From NCBI GenBank assembly GCA_021775495.1, contig JAJFHT010000144.1, forward strand, positions 1 to 43,287: DNA of 43,287 bases, written 5' to 3'. The notes under the pieces are model-generated. The model searched no databases and had not been told where the DNA came from. It saw only the letters and a program-made list of their open reading frames with translations. This document shows, one piece after another, positions 7,768-16,311 of the stretch. Source of the DNA: Hyphomicrobiales bacterium. Its GTDB lineage: Bacteria; Pseudomonadota; Alphaproteobacteria; Rhizobiales; Rhizobiaceae. Both the position numbers and the translations under genes were made by a program. Every line of letters starts with the position of its first letter. Positions within the stretch are counted from its first letter, which is position 1.

Positions 7768-9461
7768 CGGAACTGGTTCGCAACAAACTGAATGGAATTT
7801 CATTCCTGCGCCGTGAAGGCACCGGCGAAACATTGCCGCTGGTAATGTTGCATGGCATCGGCAGCAATGCGGAGACGTTCGCTGGTCTTGTCGCGGCATT
7901 GCCGGCTGAATGGGATCTCATCTGCTGGGATGCGCCGGGATATGGCGGCTCAGATCACCTTGGGCAGGAATTCCCGACTGCATCTGATTACGCCCGCCGG
8001 CTGGAAAGTCTGGTCGATGCGCTCGGCCTTTCGCAATTCTATCTACTTGGCCATTCACTTGGTGCGTTGTTCGCTGTTTCCTATGCCGCATCGCACTCCA
8101 ACCGGGTCAAGGGGCTCGTCCTGCTGGCTCCGGCCGAGGGTTATGGGATGCCCGAAGGTGGGCCGCTGCCGACGAAGGCGCAGAAGCGGCTCGACGACCT
8201 GCAGCGGCTTGGTATTGCCCGGTTTGCCAAAGAACGCGCAGCAAATCTCGTATTGGAACCGGAATGCAATCCGGCGACCGTTGCGGCGGTTCAGGCGGCA
8301 ATGGCCGCGATCAATTTCGACGGATATGCACAGGCCGTGCATGCGCTCAGCGCCGGCGCGCTCGCCCGATCGGCTTCCGACATTGCCTTGCCCAGTCTGG
8401 TTCTTGTCGGCGAAGGGGACCGGGTCACGCCATGCGAGCAGGGCGAGGGCGCTCACTGGGCATTCGTGCAAAAAGCTCCGAACCTGCCGCATACCATTAG
8501 ACAGCTTGCCGGTGCCGGTCATGCCCTGCCGCAGCAGAAGGCCGATGATGTCGCTGCGGCTATCGTGGATTTTACTGGCCGGCAGCAGAACGAGAGCACG
8601 CTTTCAAGGCCGCCACAGCAGGCGGGCGGAGGAAACCGGATGAGCTACAATGTCCCGCCGGTGCAACGTGCGTTTAAGCTGTTGCGCTACATCGCCGATG
8701 GCAATGACTGCGGCAACACCAGCCACGCGGCCAAGGCTGTTGGTATCAACCGCACCACATTGCTGCGCCTGCTGCACACGTTGGCGATGGAGGGAATGAT
8801 TGAAGCCGATGGCCCCGGCGGCGGTTATCGGCTCGGTACCGGCCTCATCAGCCTTGCCTCCAGCGCGGTATTTTCGCGCGACCTGGTTCAGGTTGCCCAA
8901 CCCGTTTTGAAGCGCCTCGCACAGGATTTGGGTTTGTCGGCCCATCTCGGCATACGGGAAGGCCAGCACATCGTTTACCTGGTGCGCGAAACACCCAATT
9001 TGCATCTGGTCAGCAATGTTCGCGTTGGCAGCCGTTTGCCGGCCCATGCCACCACGATCGGGCGAAGCATTCTGGCCGAACTGGATTTCTCGGAAGTGAA
9101 GGCGCTGTTCACGGAATCGGAACTGATTGGCGTGACGGCCAAGACGCCAGTGACATATGCAAGCCTTGCTGCGCAGCTTGCCGATGACAAATCACAGGGG
9201 ATCGCCTGGAGCGTCGGAAACTTCGAAGCCAATATCGGTTCATGCGCCGCCGCCATCCATGACATATCCAGCGAAGTTGCCGGTGCGATCAATGTGACCG
9301 GACCGGATCATCATTTCCTGGTCGAAGGTGGAAGGCGTGACGAAATAGCCAGAGATCTGACGGCTGCGGCAGAACAGATCTCTCGGCAACTCGGTTACAT
9401 GCCGCCGCGAGCGGCCGGCGAACGCAAACTGACCAACGACAAGGGCGGGAGATTGTCATGA
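7764..9461 (+). CDS. alpha/beta hydrolase fused in frame to an IclR-family regulator
   Basis: A single 565-residue reading frame. Residues 1 to about 275 are an alpha/beta hydrolase with oxyanion motif HGIG at 30-33, the nucleophile elbow GHSLG (S98), D219 and H253 as a complete triad, close to ring-cleavage-product hydrolases. Residues 293-565 are a full IclR regulator: a winged HTH (NTSHAAKAVGINRTTLLRLL) and then the effector-binding domain with its conserved GSRLPAHATTIGRS stretch. The linker (about 275-292) has no stop. GGAGGAAACCGG directly precedes M293, so free IclR may also be made. In the neighbouring frame a TGA at 8641-8643 would overlap that ATG, as at other joints of this operon, hinting that a one-base shift joined two genes. 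It starts in an ATGA overlap with the SDR and ends in one with the dioxygenase. Confidence 0.9.
   Translation: MTELVRNKLNGISFLRREGTGETLPLVMLHGIGSNAETFAGLVAALPAEWDLICWDAPGYGGSDHLGQEFPTASDYARRLESLVDALGLSQFYLLGHSLGALFAVSYAASHSNRVKGLVLLAPAEGYGMPEGGPLPTKAQKRLDDLQRLGIARFAKERAANLVLEPECNPATVAAVQAAMAAINFDGYAQAVHALSAGALARSASDIALPSLVLVGEGDRVTPCEQGEGAHWAFVQKAPNLPHTIRQLAGAGHALPQQKADDVAAAIVDFTGRQQNESTLSRPPQQAGGGNRMSYNVPPVQRAFKLLRYIADGNDCGNTSHAAKAVGINRTTLLRLLHTLAMEGMIEADGPGGGYRLGTGLISLASSAVFSRDLVQVAQPVLKRLAQDLGLSAHLGIREGQHIVYLVRETPNLHLVSNVRVGSRLPAHATTIGRSILAELDFSEVKALFTESELIGVTAKTPVTYASLAAQLADDKSQGIAWSVGNFEANIGSCAAAIHDISSEVAGAINVTGPDHHFLVEGGRRDEIARDLTAAAEQISRQLGYMPPRAAGERKLTNDKGGRLS
8626..8642 (+). promoter_or_regulatory. 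internal ribosome-binding site and start for the IclR half
   Basis: CGGAGGAAACCGG followed by ATG (8640-8642) lies inside the hydrolase-IclR frame, in the linker between the two domains. The Shine-Dalgarno match and spacing are as good as those of separate genes in the operon. Initiation here would give a 273-residue IclR protein of normal family length. Confidence 0.7.
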
Positions 9462-10375
9462 GTGACCTGATTGGGGTTGATTTCCTGCGCGGTATCGTGA
9501 TGCGCGCGCCGCAGATGAAAGAGACTGCCGACTTCTACGAAAACACCTGGGGACTGAAGTCGGCTGGGGCCGGTGGCGACGTGATCTATTTGCGTGGCAC
9601 CGGCCCCGAGCCATTCATTTACGGACTGTCGGACGGACCGGATTTTGGCATCGAATACGTCAATTTCGGCATGCAGACCCGGCAAAGGGTTGACGCCCTC
9701 CACGCGCAGTTGAACGCTAAGGGAGCTGATCTGGATGGTGATCCCCGCGAAGTGGACACACCCGGCGGCGGGTATGGATTCAGCGTTCTTGACCCGGACA
9801 ATCGCCGGCTGAGGATCGTTGCCGATGTGACGCCAAACAGCGACACGGACCCGACTCATGCAATGCCGATCAAGGTTTCGCATGTCGTCTTGAACACGTC
9901 CGATATCCATAGGTCCGAGGAATGGTATTCCGAAACGCTGGGATTTCGGCGCAGCGATTATTACGTCGATCGCATGTCGTTCCTGAGATGCAGTACCGAC
10001 CATCACTCCATCGCCCTGTTCCAGGCACCGCATGCCAGCGTCAATCACGTCGCCTTCGAGATGCCGAACATAGATTCCTTCATGCGCGGCATCGGCCGGA
10101 TGAAACAGATGGGCCATGTCCCCAGTTGGGGGCCGGGCCGGCACGGACCGGGAGATAATCCATTTGCCTATTTCGTCTCTCCGTCAGGTTTCGTCATCGA
10201 GTTCACCACGGAACTGCAGCAGATCGACGAAGCCACGCACCAGGTGCAGGAATGGCCCTGGGGGGATCCGGAAAAACAGGATCGTTGGATGACGGCAGGG
10301 CCACCGACACCGGCAATGCGCGCGGTGATGTTGGGACGGCCCGATCGCGGCTCTTCCGCAGAAGTGAAAGGATAG
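9458..10375 (+). CDS. VOC-family extradiol-type ring-cleavage dioxygenase
   Basis: A 305-residue protein with two glyoxalase/VOC modules, the architecture of type I extradiol dioxygenases such as catechol 2,3-dioxygenase and biphenyl-diol dioxygenase. In the second module the 2-His-1-carboxylate iron ligands are seen as H142 (KVSHVVLNT), H197 (VNHVAFEM) and E248 (FVIEFTTE). The first module lacks these, as expected. It would cleave a catechol-like ring next to the diol with O2 and Fe(II) or Mn(II). The alpha/beta hydrolase encoded just upstream is the usual next enzyme in a meta-cleavage route. It begins in an ATGA overlap with the fusion gene. The substrate is unknown. Confidence 0.88.
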   Translation: MSDLIGVDFLRGIVMRAPQMKETADFYENTWGLKSAGAGGDVIYLRGTGPEPFIYGLSDGPDFGIEYVNFGMQTRQRVDALHAQLNAKGADLDGDPREVDTPGGGYGFSVLDPDNRRLRIVADVTPNSDTDPTHAMPIKVSHVVLNTSDIHRSEEWYSETLGFRRSDYYVDRMSFLRCSTDHHSIALFQAPHASVNHVAFEMPNIDSFMRGIGRMKQMGHVPSWGPGRHGPGDNPFAYFVSPSGFVIEFTTELQQIDEATHQVQEWPWGDPEKQDRWMTAGPPTPAMRAVMLGRPDRGSSAEVKG

Positions 10376-10378
10376 ACC

Positions 10379-11170
10379 GTGGATCTCGGTCTTGCAGGCA
10401 AAATTGCCGTGGTTACCGGCGGTTCCTCCGGAATTGGTCTGGCGACGGCGACAATGCTGCTAGAGGAAGGCTGCCGCGTGGCCGTTTGCGCTCGCGACGC
10501 CGAACGTTTGGCGGGAGTCGAGGCAGACCTTGCAAAGCGTTTTGGCGCCGACAATGTGCTGGCAGCAGCATGCTCCGTGCTTGATTCTGCCGCGATGACC
10601 GATTTTGCGGCACAGGTCGTTTCAAGGTTTGCGGGCTGCGACATCCTTGTCAACAATGCCGGGCAGGGACGTGTATCGACTTTCGCAGACACCGGTGACG
10701 ACGCCTGGAGGGAAGAACTCGATCTGAAGTTCTTCAGCCAGATTTATCCAATACGGGCCTTTCAGGCACTGCTTGAAAAAAGCAATGCGGCGGCAATCGT
10801 CGGTGTGAATTCGCTGCTGGCCTATCAGCCTGAACCGCACATGGTTTGCACATCTGCGGCCAGGGCCGGTGTTCAGAACCTGCTGAAATCCCTGAGTGTC
10901 GAATTGGCGCCGGACATTCGGGTAAATTCGATCCTGCTTGGTCTGGTGGATTCGGGGCAATGGCAGCGGCGTTTTGAATCACGCTCAGATCAGTCTCAGA
11001 GTCGCAAGGATTGGCTTGCCGAACTTGCCGCATCTAAAGGCATACCGCTTGGGCGGCTGGGTGAACCTGAAGAGGCGGCATCCGCGATCTGTTTTCTGGT
11101 CTCTCCTGCCGCTGCTTACATAAGCGGTGCGCGGCTTGAGGTCTCCGGCGGTGTTTCCAGGTTCGTGTGA
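10379..11170 (+). CDS. SDR-family protein with non-canonical active site
   Basis: A 263-residue SDR fold protein. The cofactor motif TGGSSGIG (13-20) and NNAG (92-95) are intact, and S145 is present. The usual Tyr-x3-Lys is replaced: the aligned positions are T158 and R162 in CTSAARAGV. The Asn of the catalytic tetrad also appears to be changed (ELDLKFFS). A recognisable subfamily shares the later motifs VNSILLGLVDSGQW and GIPLGRLG, so the changes are probably not decay. It may be a reductase with another proton donor or a lyase/isomerase that keeps the fold. It starts with GTG after AAAGGA and sits between the ring-cleavage dioxygenase and the ThDP enzyme. Confidence 0.85.
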   Translation: MDLGLAGKIAVVTGGSSGIGLATATMLLEEGCRVAVCARDAERLAGVEADLAKRFGADNVLAAACSVLDSAAMTDFAAQVVSRFAGCDILVNNAGQGRVSTFADTGDDAWREELDLKFFSQIYPIRAFQALLEKSNAAAIVGVNSLLAYQPEPHMVCTSAARAGVQNLLKSLSVELAPDIRVNSILLGLVDSGQWQRRFESRSDQSQSRKDWLAELAASKGIPLGRLGEPEEAASAICFLVSPAAAYISGARLEVSGGVSRFV

Positions 11171-11181
11171 GTGAGGGCAGA

Positions 11182-12855
11182 ATGAAAACGGATGTTCCAC
11201 CCCGCACCGAAACCGTTGGCGATACCATCGCCAGATGCCTGGCCGATAGCGGTGTCACCACGGCATTCGGCGTGATCTCGATTCACAACATGCCGATTCT
11301 GGATGCCATCGCCCGGCAAGGACGAATCCGCTTTGTGCCGGCGAGAGGCGAAGCCGGCGCCATGAACATGGCCGATGCCTATGCGCGGGTGTCGGAAGGC
11401 TTGGGCGTGGTGCTGACGTCGACCGGCACTGGAGCGGCAAATGCCGCTGGTGCCCAGGTCGAGGCGCTGACGGCGGGGTCGCCGGTCCTGCACATCACCA
11501 CCCAGGTTGATCGCGAGTTCATGGACCGCGACCGTGCCGCAATCCATGACGTGCCGCGTCAGCCCGACATGCTGAAAGCAATCTCCAAGAGCTGTTTCCG
11601 GGTATGGGAACCGCGCAGCGCAGCGCAAACGCTTCAGGCAGCGATCGAAGCAGCTCTGCAGGCACCGTCCGGGCCGGTTAGCCTCGAGATTCCGGTCGAT
11701 GTCCAGCGTGAACGACATTTGGCAGCCGAAACCGCTGCATGTCGCTCGGTTGTGAAAACACCAGCCGATGGCGCCGAAATGGACGCACTGGCGGAGCGCG
11801 TTCGCCTGTCACGCCGGCCGATGCTGTGGCTTGGCGGCGGCGCACGTGGCGCAAGCAAGCAGGCGGAAGAACTGGTGGCGCGCGGTTTTTGCGCGGTTAC
11901 CAGCACCAATGGCCGGGCGATCGTCAGCGAAGGCAATCCGGCGACGCTCGGCGCATTCAACATGACGCCGGATGCACAGGCGATATACGACAATTGCGAT
12001 CTGCTGGTTGTCGTGGGGTCCAGGTTGCGCGGAAACGAAACACGCAACAACAAACTGCACCTGCCGCAGCCCTTGGTGCAGATTGACTGCGATCCAACAC
12101 AGGGCGGGAGAAACTATCCGGTCGACCAGTTCATCTGCGCGGACGCCTCTCTGGCTCTTGCAGATCTGTTGAAATTGTTGCCGGATCAACTGGACGTCGA
12201 TACTGACTTTCGCCACGAGATCGCAATCGCACGGGCCCAATCCGAAGGCCGTTTGCGGACGACATTGGGACCTTATCAGGTGATCGCTGAATCCCTGATG
12301 GAAAGGGTTGCCCCGGGTAAACATCCGTTTGTGCGCGATGTCACCATCGCCAATTCGACCTTTGGAAACCGTTACGTTCACATTGCCGAACCACGGCACG
12401 GCGTTCACGCTTTAGGCGGTGGCATCGGTCAGGGCATCGCCATGGCGATTGGTGCCGGGCTCGTTGCCGGCGAAGCGAAAACCATTGCCTTGGTCGGCGA
12501 TGGCGGGGCGCAGTTGGGCATTGCCGAACTGGCCACGGCGGTTGAAGAACGGGCAAACACGGTCTTGGTGCTGATGAACGATCAAGCTTATGGCGTTATC
12601 CGCAACATTCAGGACGCCCAGTATGAAGGCCGGCACCATTACAGTTCCCTGAAAACCCCCGACTTTGAATTGCTGAGCAAAGCGGTCGGGCTCCAGCATC
12701 GGAAAGTGTCGGACGTTGCCAGGTTTTCCGAAGTTCTTGACGATCTGATTTCGCTTGAAGGTCCATCGCTCCTGGAGGTCGACATGCTTTCGATCGGTCC
12801 CTATGCGGAGCCGTTCGGCGGACCGCCGGCAGGTGCAGCAGGACATAGCCGATGA
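11182..12855 (+). CDS. thiamine-diphosphate-dependent enzyme (2-oxoacid decarboxylase/synthase type)
   Basis: A 557-residue three-domain ThDP enzyme. The N-terminal catalytic Glu is E57 in PARGEAGAMNMADAYA, and the ThDP/Mg motif is GDGGAQLG near 439 with the paired N in LMNDQAYG. The overall length and layout match acetolactate synthase, benzoylformate decarboxylase and relatives. Followed two genes later by an aldehyde dehydrogenase, a decarboxylase turning a 2-oxoacid into an aldehyde is the simplest reading; a carboligase is the alternative. The ATG at 11182 is preferred over the GTG at 11167 because GAGGG precedes it. The stop overlaps the next gene's ATG by four bases. Confidence 0.88.
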   Translation: MKTDVPPRTETVGDTIARCLADSGVTTAFGVISIHNMPILDAIARQGRIRFVPARGEAGAMNMADAYARVSEGLGVVLTSTGTGAANAAGAQVEALTAGSPVLHITTQVDREFMDRDRAAIHDVPRQPDMLKAISKSCFRVWEPRSAAQTLQAAIEAALQAPSGPVSLEIPVDVQRERHLAAETAACRSVVKTPADGAEMDALAERVRLSRRPMLWLGGGARGASKQAEELVARGFCAVTSTNGRAIVSEGNPATLGAFNMTPDAQAIYDNCDLLVVVGSRLRGNETRNNKLHLPQPLVQIDCDPTQGGRNYPVDQFICADASLALADLLKLLPDQLDVDTDFRHEIAIARAQSEGRLRTTLGPYQVIAESLMERVAPGKHPFVRDVTIANSTFGNRYVHIAEPRHGVHALGGGIGQGIAMAIGAGLVAGEAKTIALVGDGGAQLGIAELATAVEERANTVLVLMNDQAYGVIRNIQDAQYEGRHHYSSLKTPDFELLSKAVGLQHRKVSDVARFSEVLDDLISLEGPSLLEVDMLSIGPYAEPFGGPPAGAAGHSR

Positions 12856-13682
12856 CGTTGAACTGCCTTGGTATCATCGGGTTTGGCAGCATTGCCTCAA
12901 CTTTGGCTGAGGTGCTGGAAACATCACTCGATCGACCGATCGACCGTATCGTCTGTCTGGTGCGAACAGCGTCGCTTGAAAAGACCCGCCGCGTCCTTGC
13001 GGGCATTTCCGGTGTCGCAGCGCGGCTGGAGGCGGTCGACGCACTGGATGATCTGGTCGCAGCCCGACCCGATCTCGTAATCGAATGCGCGGGACACGAA
13101 GCGGTTCGGTCTTTTGCTGCGCCGCTTTTGCGGCATGGCTTTGAGACCATCATCACATCGATCGGAGCGCTGAGCGATCCGGAATTGCATGCCGAACTGG
13201 TGCAGGCAGCCAAATCGGGCAACACCCGCATGGTGCTTCCAGCCGGTGCGGTCGGCGGCATTGATATTCTTTCGGCAATCAGCCGATCGGGTGTTGAAAG
13301 TGTTACCTACACCTCACGTAAGCCGCCCCAGGCCTGGCATGGAACTCCAGCTGAGAATCTGCTCGACCTGGACGAACTTACCGAGGAGGCGGTCTTCTAT
13401 CAGGGAACCGCACGGGCAGCGGCCTCCGACTACCCGAAAAACGCCAATGTGGCCGCGACAATCGCGCTTGCCGGAGCGGGGTTTGAAAACACTAGGGTGC
13501 GGATGGTTGCCGATCCCGAAGTCGACTGCAACGTGCATGAGTTTGAAGTCAAATCCGCAGCTGCGGAATTGTCGGTAACGGTTCGTGGCCGGCCGTCCCC
13601 GCAGAATCCGAAAACCTCTCTGCCAACGGTCTACAGTCTCGCGCGCGAGGTCATGAACCGGATTGGCCCGGTAGCGATCTGA
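12852..13682 (+). CDS. L-aspartate dehydrogenase family protein
   Basis: A 276-residue NAD(P)-dependent dehydrogenase of the NadX/DUF108 family. The N-terminal Rossmann motif is GIIGFGSIAS, a VIECAGHEAVR stretch follows the first half, and the C-terminal catalytic domain shows MVLPAGAVGGIDIL and YPKNANVAATIALAGAGF, all typical. Characterised members reduce iminoaspartate or oxidise aspartate, in NAD synthesis or PHB-producing bacteria. No nadA or nadC is nearby. Set between a ThDP enzyme and an aldehyde dehydrogenase, it is more likely to act on a pathway intermediate, perhaps an amino or imino acid. That reading is inference. It starts in an ATGA overlap. Confidence 0.85.
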   Translation: MTLNCLGIIGFGSIASTLAEVLETSLDRPIDRIVCLVRTASLEKTRRVLAGISGVAARLEAVDALDDLVAARPDLVIECAGHEAVRSFAAPLLRHGFETIITSIGALSDPELHAELVQAAKSGNTRMVLPAGAVGGIDILSAISRSGVESVTYTSRKPPQAWHGTPAENLLDLDELTEEAVFYQGTARAAASDYPKNANVAATIALAGAGFENTRVRMVADPEVDCNVHEFEVKSAAAELSVTVRGRPSPQNPKTSLPTVYSLAREVMNRIGPVAI

Positions 13683-13690
13683 GGACAATC

Positions 13691-15190
13691 ATGAAACCTG
13701 ATCTCAGCGACTTGCCGGGAGGAAAGCTTTATATCGGCGGCGAATGGCGGACCGGCAACGGATCGCGCATCCGCTCGGTTTTTTCTGCGGATCAAAGCCT
13801 CAATCGTGAATTTTCTGGTGCATCGCAGCAAGATGGGCTGGATGCAATCGATGCCGCCCGGCACGCCCAAAGCGACCGGGATTGGCTCGACTTGAAACCG
13901 CATCAGCGGGCGTCCTATCTGCACGCGATTTCTGACGGAATAGCTGCCAATATCGACCGCATTGCTTTCATTCAAAGCCGCGATACCGGGAAAACACTGA
14001 CCGAAGCCACCGCACTTGCCCAGTCGGCGGCCGCAACATTCCGGTATTTTGCCGCTGTCTGCGAGACCTCTGATGAGGCTCTGACAACACCGCGCGGAGA
14101 TTATCTCACTTTTTCGATGCATGAACCGCTGGGTGTCGTGGCGGCGATCACACCGTGGAACTCACCGATTGCCAGCGATGCCCAGAAAATCGCGCCGGCG
14201 TTGGCGGCTGGCAACGCCGTTGTGCTGAAACCGGCATCATGGAGCCCGCTGGTCAGCCTTGAGCTTGCCCGCATCATCGACAAAACCGGACTGCCCAAAG
14301 GATTGTTTTCAGTTCTGCCAGGAAGCGGCCGCGAGATTGGAAATCTGCTGGTCGAACATCCGGACATCGCAAAAGTGTCGTTCACCGGTGGCACCGGGAC
14401 CGGCCGGGAGATCGCCCGAAAGGCGGCAGAAAAACTGATGCCGGTCTCGCTCGAACTGGGCGGGAAATCTCCGACAATCGTTTTCGATGATGCTGACATC
14501 GATCTCGCCATAGCCGGTATCCTTTTCGGCATTTTCTCCTCGAGCGGCCAATCCTGCATCGCGGGGTCCCGGCTGTTTGTGCAGAGAAACATTTTTGAGC
14601 AATTTGTTGCCCGCCTGGTCGAGGCAACCGAGCGGTTAAAGACTGGCCATCCACACGAGGCTGACACACAGGTTGCGCCCCTTGTTCATGTCGATCACCG
14701 CAGAGAGGTTGAGACATACGTAGCCGTGGCGAGGCAGGAGGGCGGCCGAATTTTGACCGGTGGTGACCGGCCGTCAGATGCGAATCTTCAAGCCGGCGCG
14801 TATTATCTGCCGACAATCATCGCCGGTCTGGACAACCGATCGCGCATTTGCCGGGAGGAGATATTCGGACCTGTGCTTGTGGTGTTGCCGTTTGAGGACG
14901 AAGCTGACGTCATCGCGCAATCCAACGACAATGAATACGGCCTCGCCTGCGGTCTGTGGACTTCGGATTTTTCCAAATCCTGGCGGGTGGCCAGGGCCAT
15001 TCGCGCCGGAACGGTGTGGATCAACACGTTCAAACAGTTTTCGATTTCCACTCCCTTTGGCGGCGACAAGGCGAGCGGAGTTGGACGGGAGAAAGGACGG
15101 GACGGCATGCGCGCTTATATGCGGCAGAAATCACTCTATCAGGATGTAAGCGGAAAACCGCATCCCTGGGCCCGGTGGCCGGTATCATGA
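13691..15190 (+). CDS. NAD(P)-dependent aldehyde dehydrogenase
   Basis: A 499-residue ALDH of normal length. The catalytic Cys is C289 (GQSCIAG) and the general base is E255 (LELGGKSP), at the usual 34-residue spacing; the cofactor region has TPWNSP and FTGGTGTGR. It would oxidise an aldehyde, probably the product of the ThDP enzyme at 11182 or a semialdehyde from ring cleavage, to the acid. TGAGGA precedes the ATG. The last four bases overlap the start of the flavin monooxygenase. Family certain, substrate unknown. Confidence 0.94.
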   Translation: MKPDLSDLPGGKLYIGGEWRTGNGSRIRSVFSADQSLNREFSGASQQDGLDAIDAARHAQSDRDWLDLKPHQRASYLHAISDGIAANIDRIAFIQSRDTGKTLTEATALAQSAAATFRYFAAVCETSDEALTTPRGDYLTFSMHEPLGVVAAITPWNSPIASDAQKIAPALAAGNAVVLKPASWSPLVSLELARIIDKTGLPKGLFSVLPGSGREIGNLLVEHPDIAKVSFTGGTGTGREIARKAAEKLMPVSLELGGKSPTIVFDDADIDLAIAGILFGIFSSSGQSCIAGSRLFVQRNIFEQFVARLVEATERLKTGHPHEADTQVAPLVHVDHRREVETYVAVARQEGGRILTGGDRPSDANLQAGAYYLPTIIAGLDNRSRICREEIFGPVLVVLPFEDEADVIAQSNDNEYGLACGLWTSDFSKSWRVARAIRAGTVWINTFKQFSISTPFGGDKASGVGREKGRDGMRAYMRQKSLYQDVSGKPHPWARWPVS

Positions 15191-16311
15191 CGGCACTTGA
15201 TATCGCCATTGTCGGGGCCGGCGTCGGCGGGCTGAGCGCGGCGATTGCACTGCTGAATGCAGGGCATTCGGTTACGGTATTCGAGCAGGCTTCCCGATTT
15301 CGCAGGATTGGCGCGGACATCAACCTGACACCCAATGCGGTGCGGGCGCTTGCGGGTTTGGGAGTTTTCGAGGAGTTGCGCAAAACCGCTGCGCGGCCCA
15401 GCTATCGGATCAGCCGGACCTGGGATACCGGGGACGAAACCTCTCGTCTTGAGATGGCCGATGCGGCTGAGGAAGCCTATGGCGCGCCACAGCTCACGAT
15501 CCATCGCGGCGACCTGCTGGATGCATTGAGGAACAAGTTGCCTGAAAATGTCATCAGCTTTGCGAAACGCTGCGAGACCGTGTCGTCGGATGGATATGAC
15601 GCTGTTGCAGACTTCTCGGACGGGGCCTCGCGGCGGTTTGATCTTCTGATCGGCGCCGATGGCATTCATTCGGTTGTGCGCAGGTCGCTTTTCGGCGCGG
15701 ATCATCCGGAGTTTACCGGCCTGGTATCCTTTCGCGCGGTGGTGCCGACGTCCCGGCTGGACATCGACAATCTCGACTGTTTCACAAAATGGTGGGGTCC
15801 GGAGCCAAGTAGCCAGATCGTCACCTTTCCGCTGCTTCGGGGCGAAGAGACTTTCGTCTTCGCCACAACGGCACAGGACGATTGGCTGGAAGAATCCTGG
15901 ACCGCACCCGGTGATGTTGAAGAGCTTCGACAGATCTACAAGGATTTCCATCCGCAGGCCCGCGCCTTGCTTGCGGCATGCGACGAGGTGACGAAATCTG
16001 CGCTTTATGTTCGTGATCCGATGCCGCAATGGTCGAAGGGCAGGGCCACACTGCTAGGAGACGCCTGTCATCCGATGACGCCTTTTATGGCGCAAGGGGC
16101 CGGCCAGGCGATCGAAGATGCGGTGGTGCTGTCGCGCGCGCTGGAGGGCATTTCGCGCAGCGACGTGCCTGAGGCGTTGAAGCGTTACGAGGCGGCCCGC
16201 AAGGACAGAACCGCCAGGATACAGATCTCCTCTCGTGGCAATGAATGGCTGAAAAAGGCGGGCAATGCCGACTGGGTATATGGCTACGACGCCTGGAACG
16301 TGCCGTTGTGA
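15187..16311 (+). CDS. class A FAD-dependent aromatic monooxygenase (second copy of class)
   Basis: A 374-residue flavoprotein hydroxylase. It has GAGVGG at 10-15, the GADG motif near the middle (LLIGADGIHSVVRRSLFG), and LLGDACHPMTPFMAQGAGQ in the C-terminal third. These place it with salicylate, 3-hydroxybenzoate and 6-hydroxynicotinate hydroxylases. It begins in an ATGA overlap with the aldehyde dehydrogenase, so it belongs to the operon. It is clearly different in sequence from the monooxygenase at 1357-2526, so the two probably act on different intermediates rather than being a recent duplication. Confidence 0.92.
   Translation: MTALDIAIVGAGVGGLSAAIALLNAGHSVTVFEQASRFRRIGADINLTPNAVRALAGLGVFEELRKTAARPSYRISRTWDTGDETSRLEMADAAEEAYGAPQLTIHRGDLLDALRNKLPENVISFAKRCETVSSDGYDAVADFSDGASRRFDLLIGADGIHSVVRRSLFGADHPEFTGLVSFRAVVPTSRLDIDNLDCFTKWWGPEPSSQIVTFPLLRGEETFVFATTAQDDWLEESWTAPGDVEELRQIYKDFHPQARALLAACDEVTKSALYVRDPMPQWSKGRATLLGDACHPMTPFMAQGAGQAIEDAVVLSRALEGISRSDVPEALKRYEAARKDRTARIQISSRGNEWLKKAGNADWVYGYDAWNVPL

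Noticed and set aside
13691-15190. Idea that the ThDP enzyme and aldehyde dehydrogenase prove a mandelate pathway
   Set aside because: No mandelate racemase or dehydrogenase is present; the pair only supports a generic 2-oxoacid to acid route.
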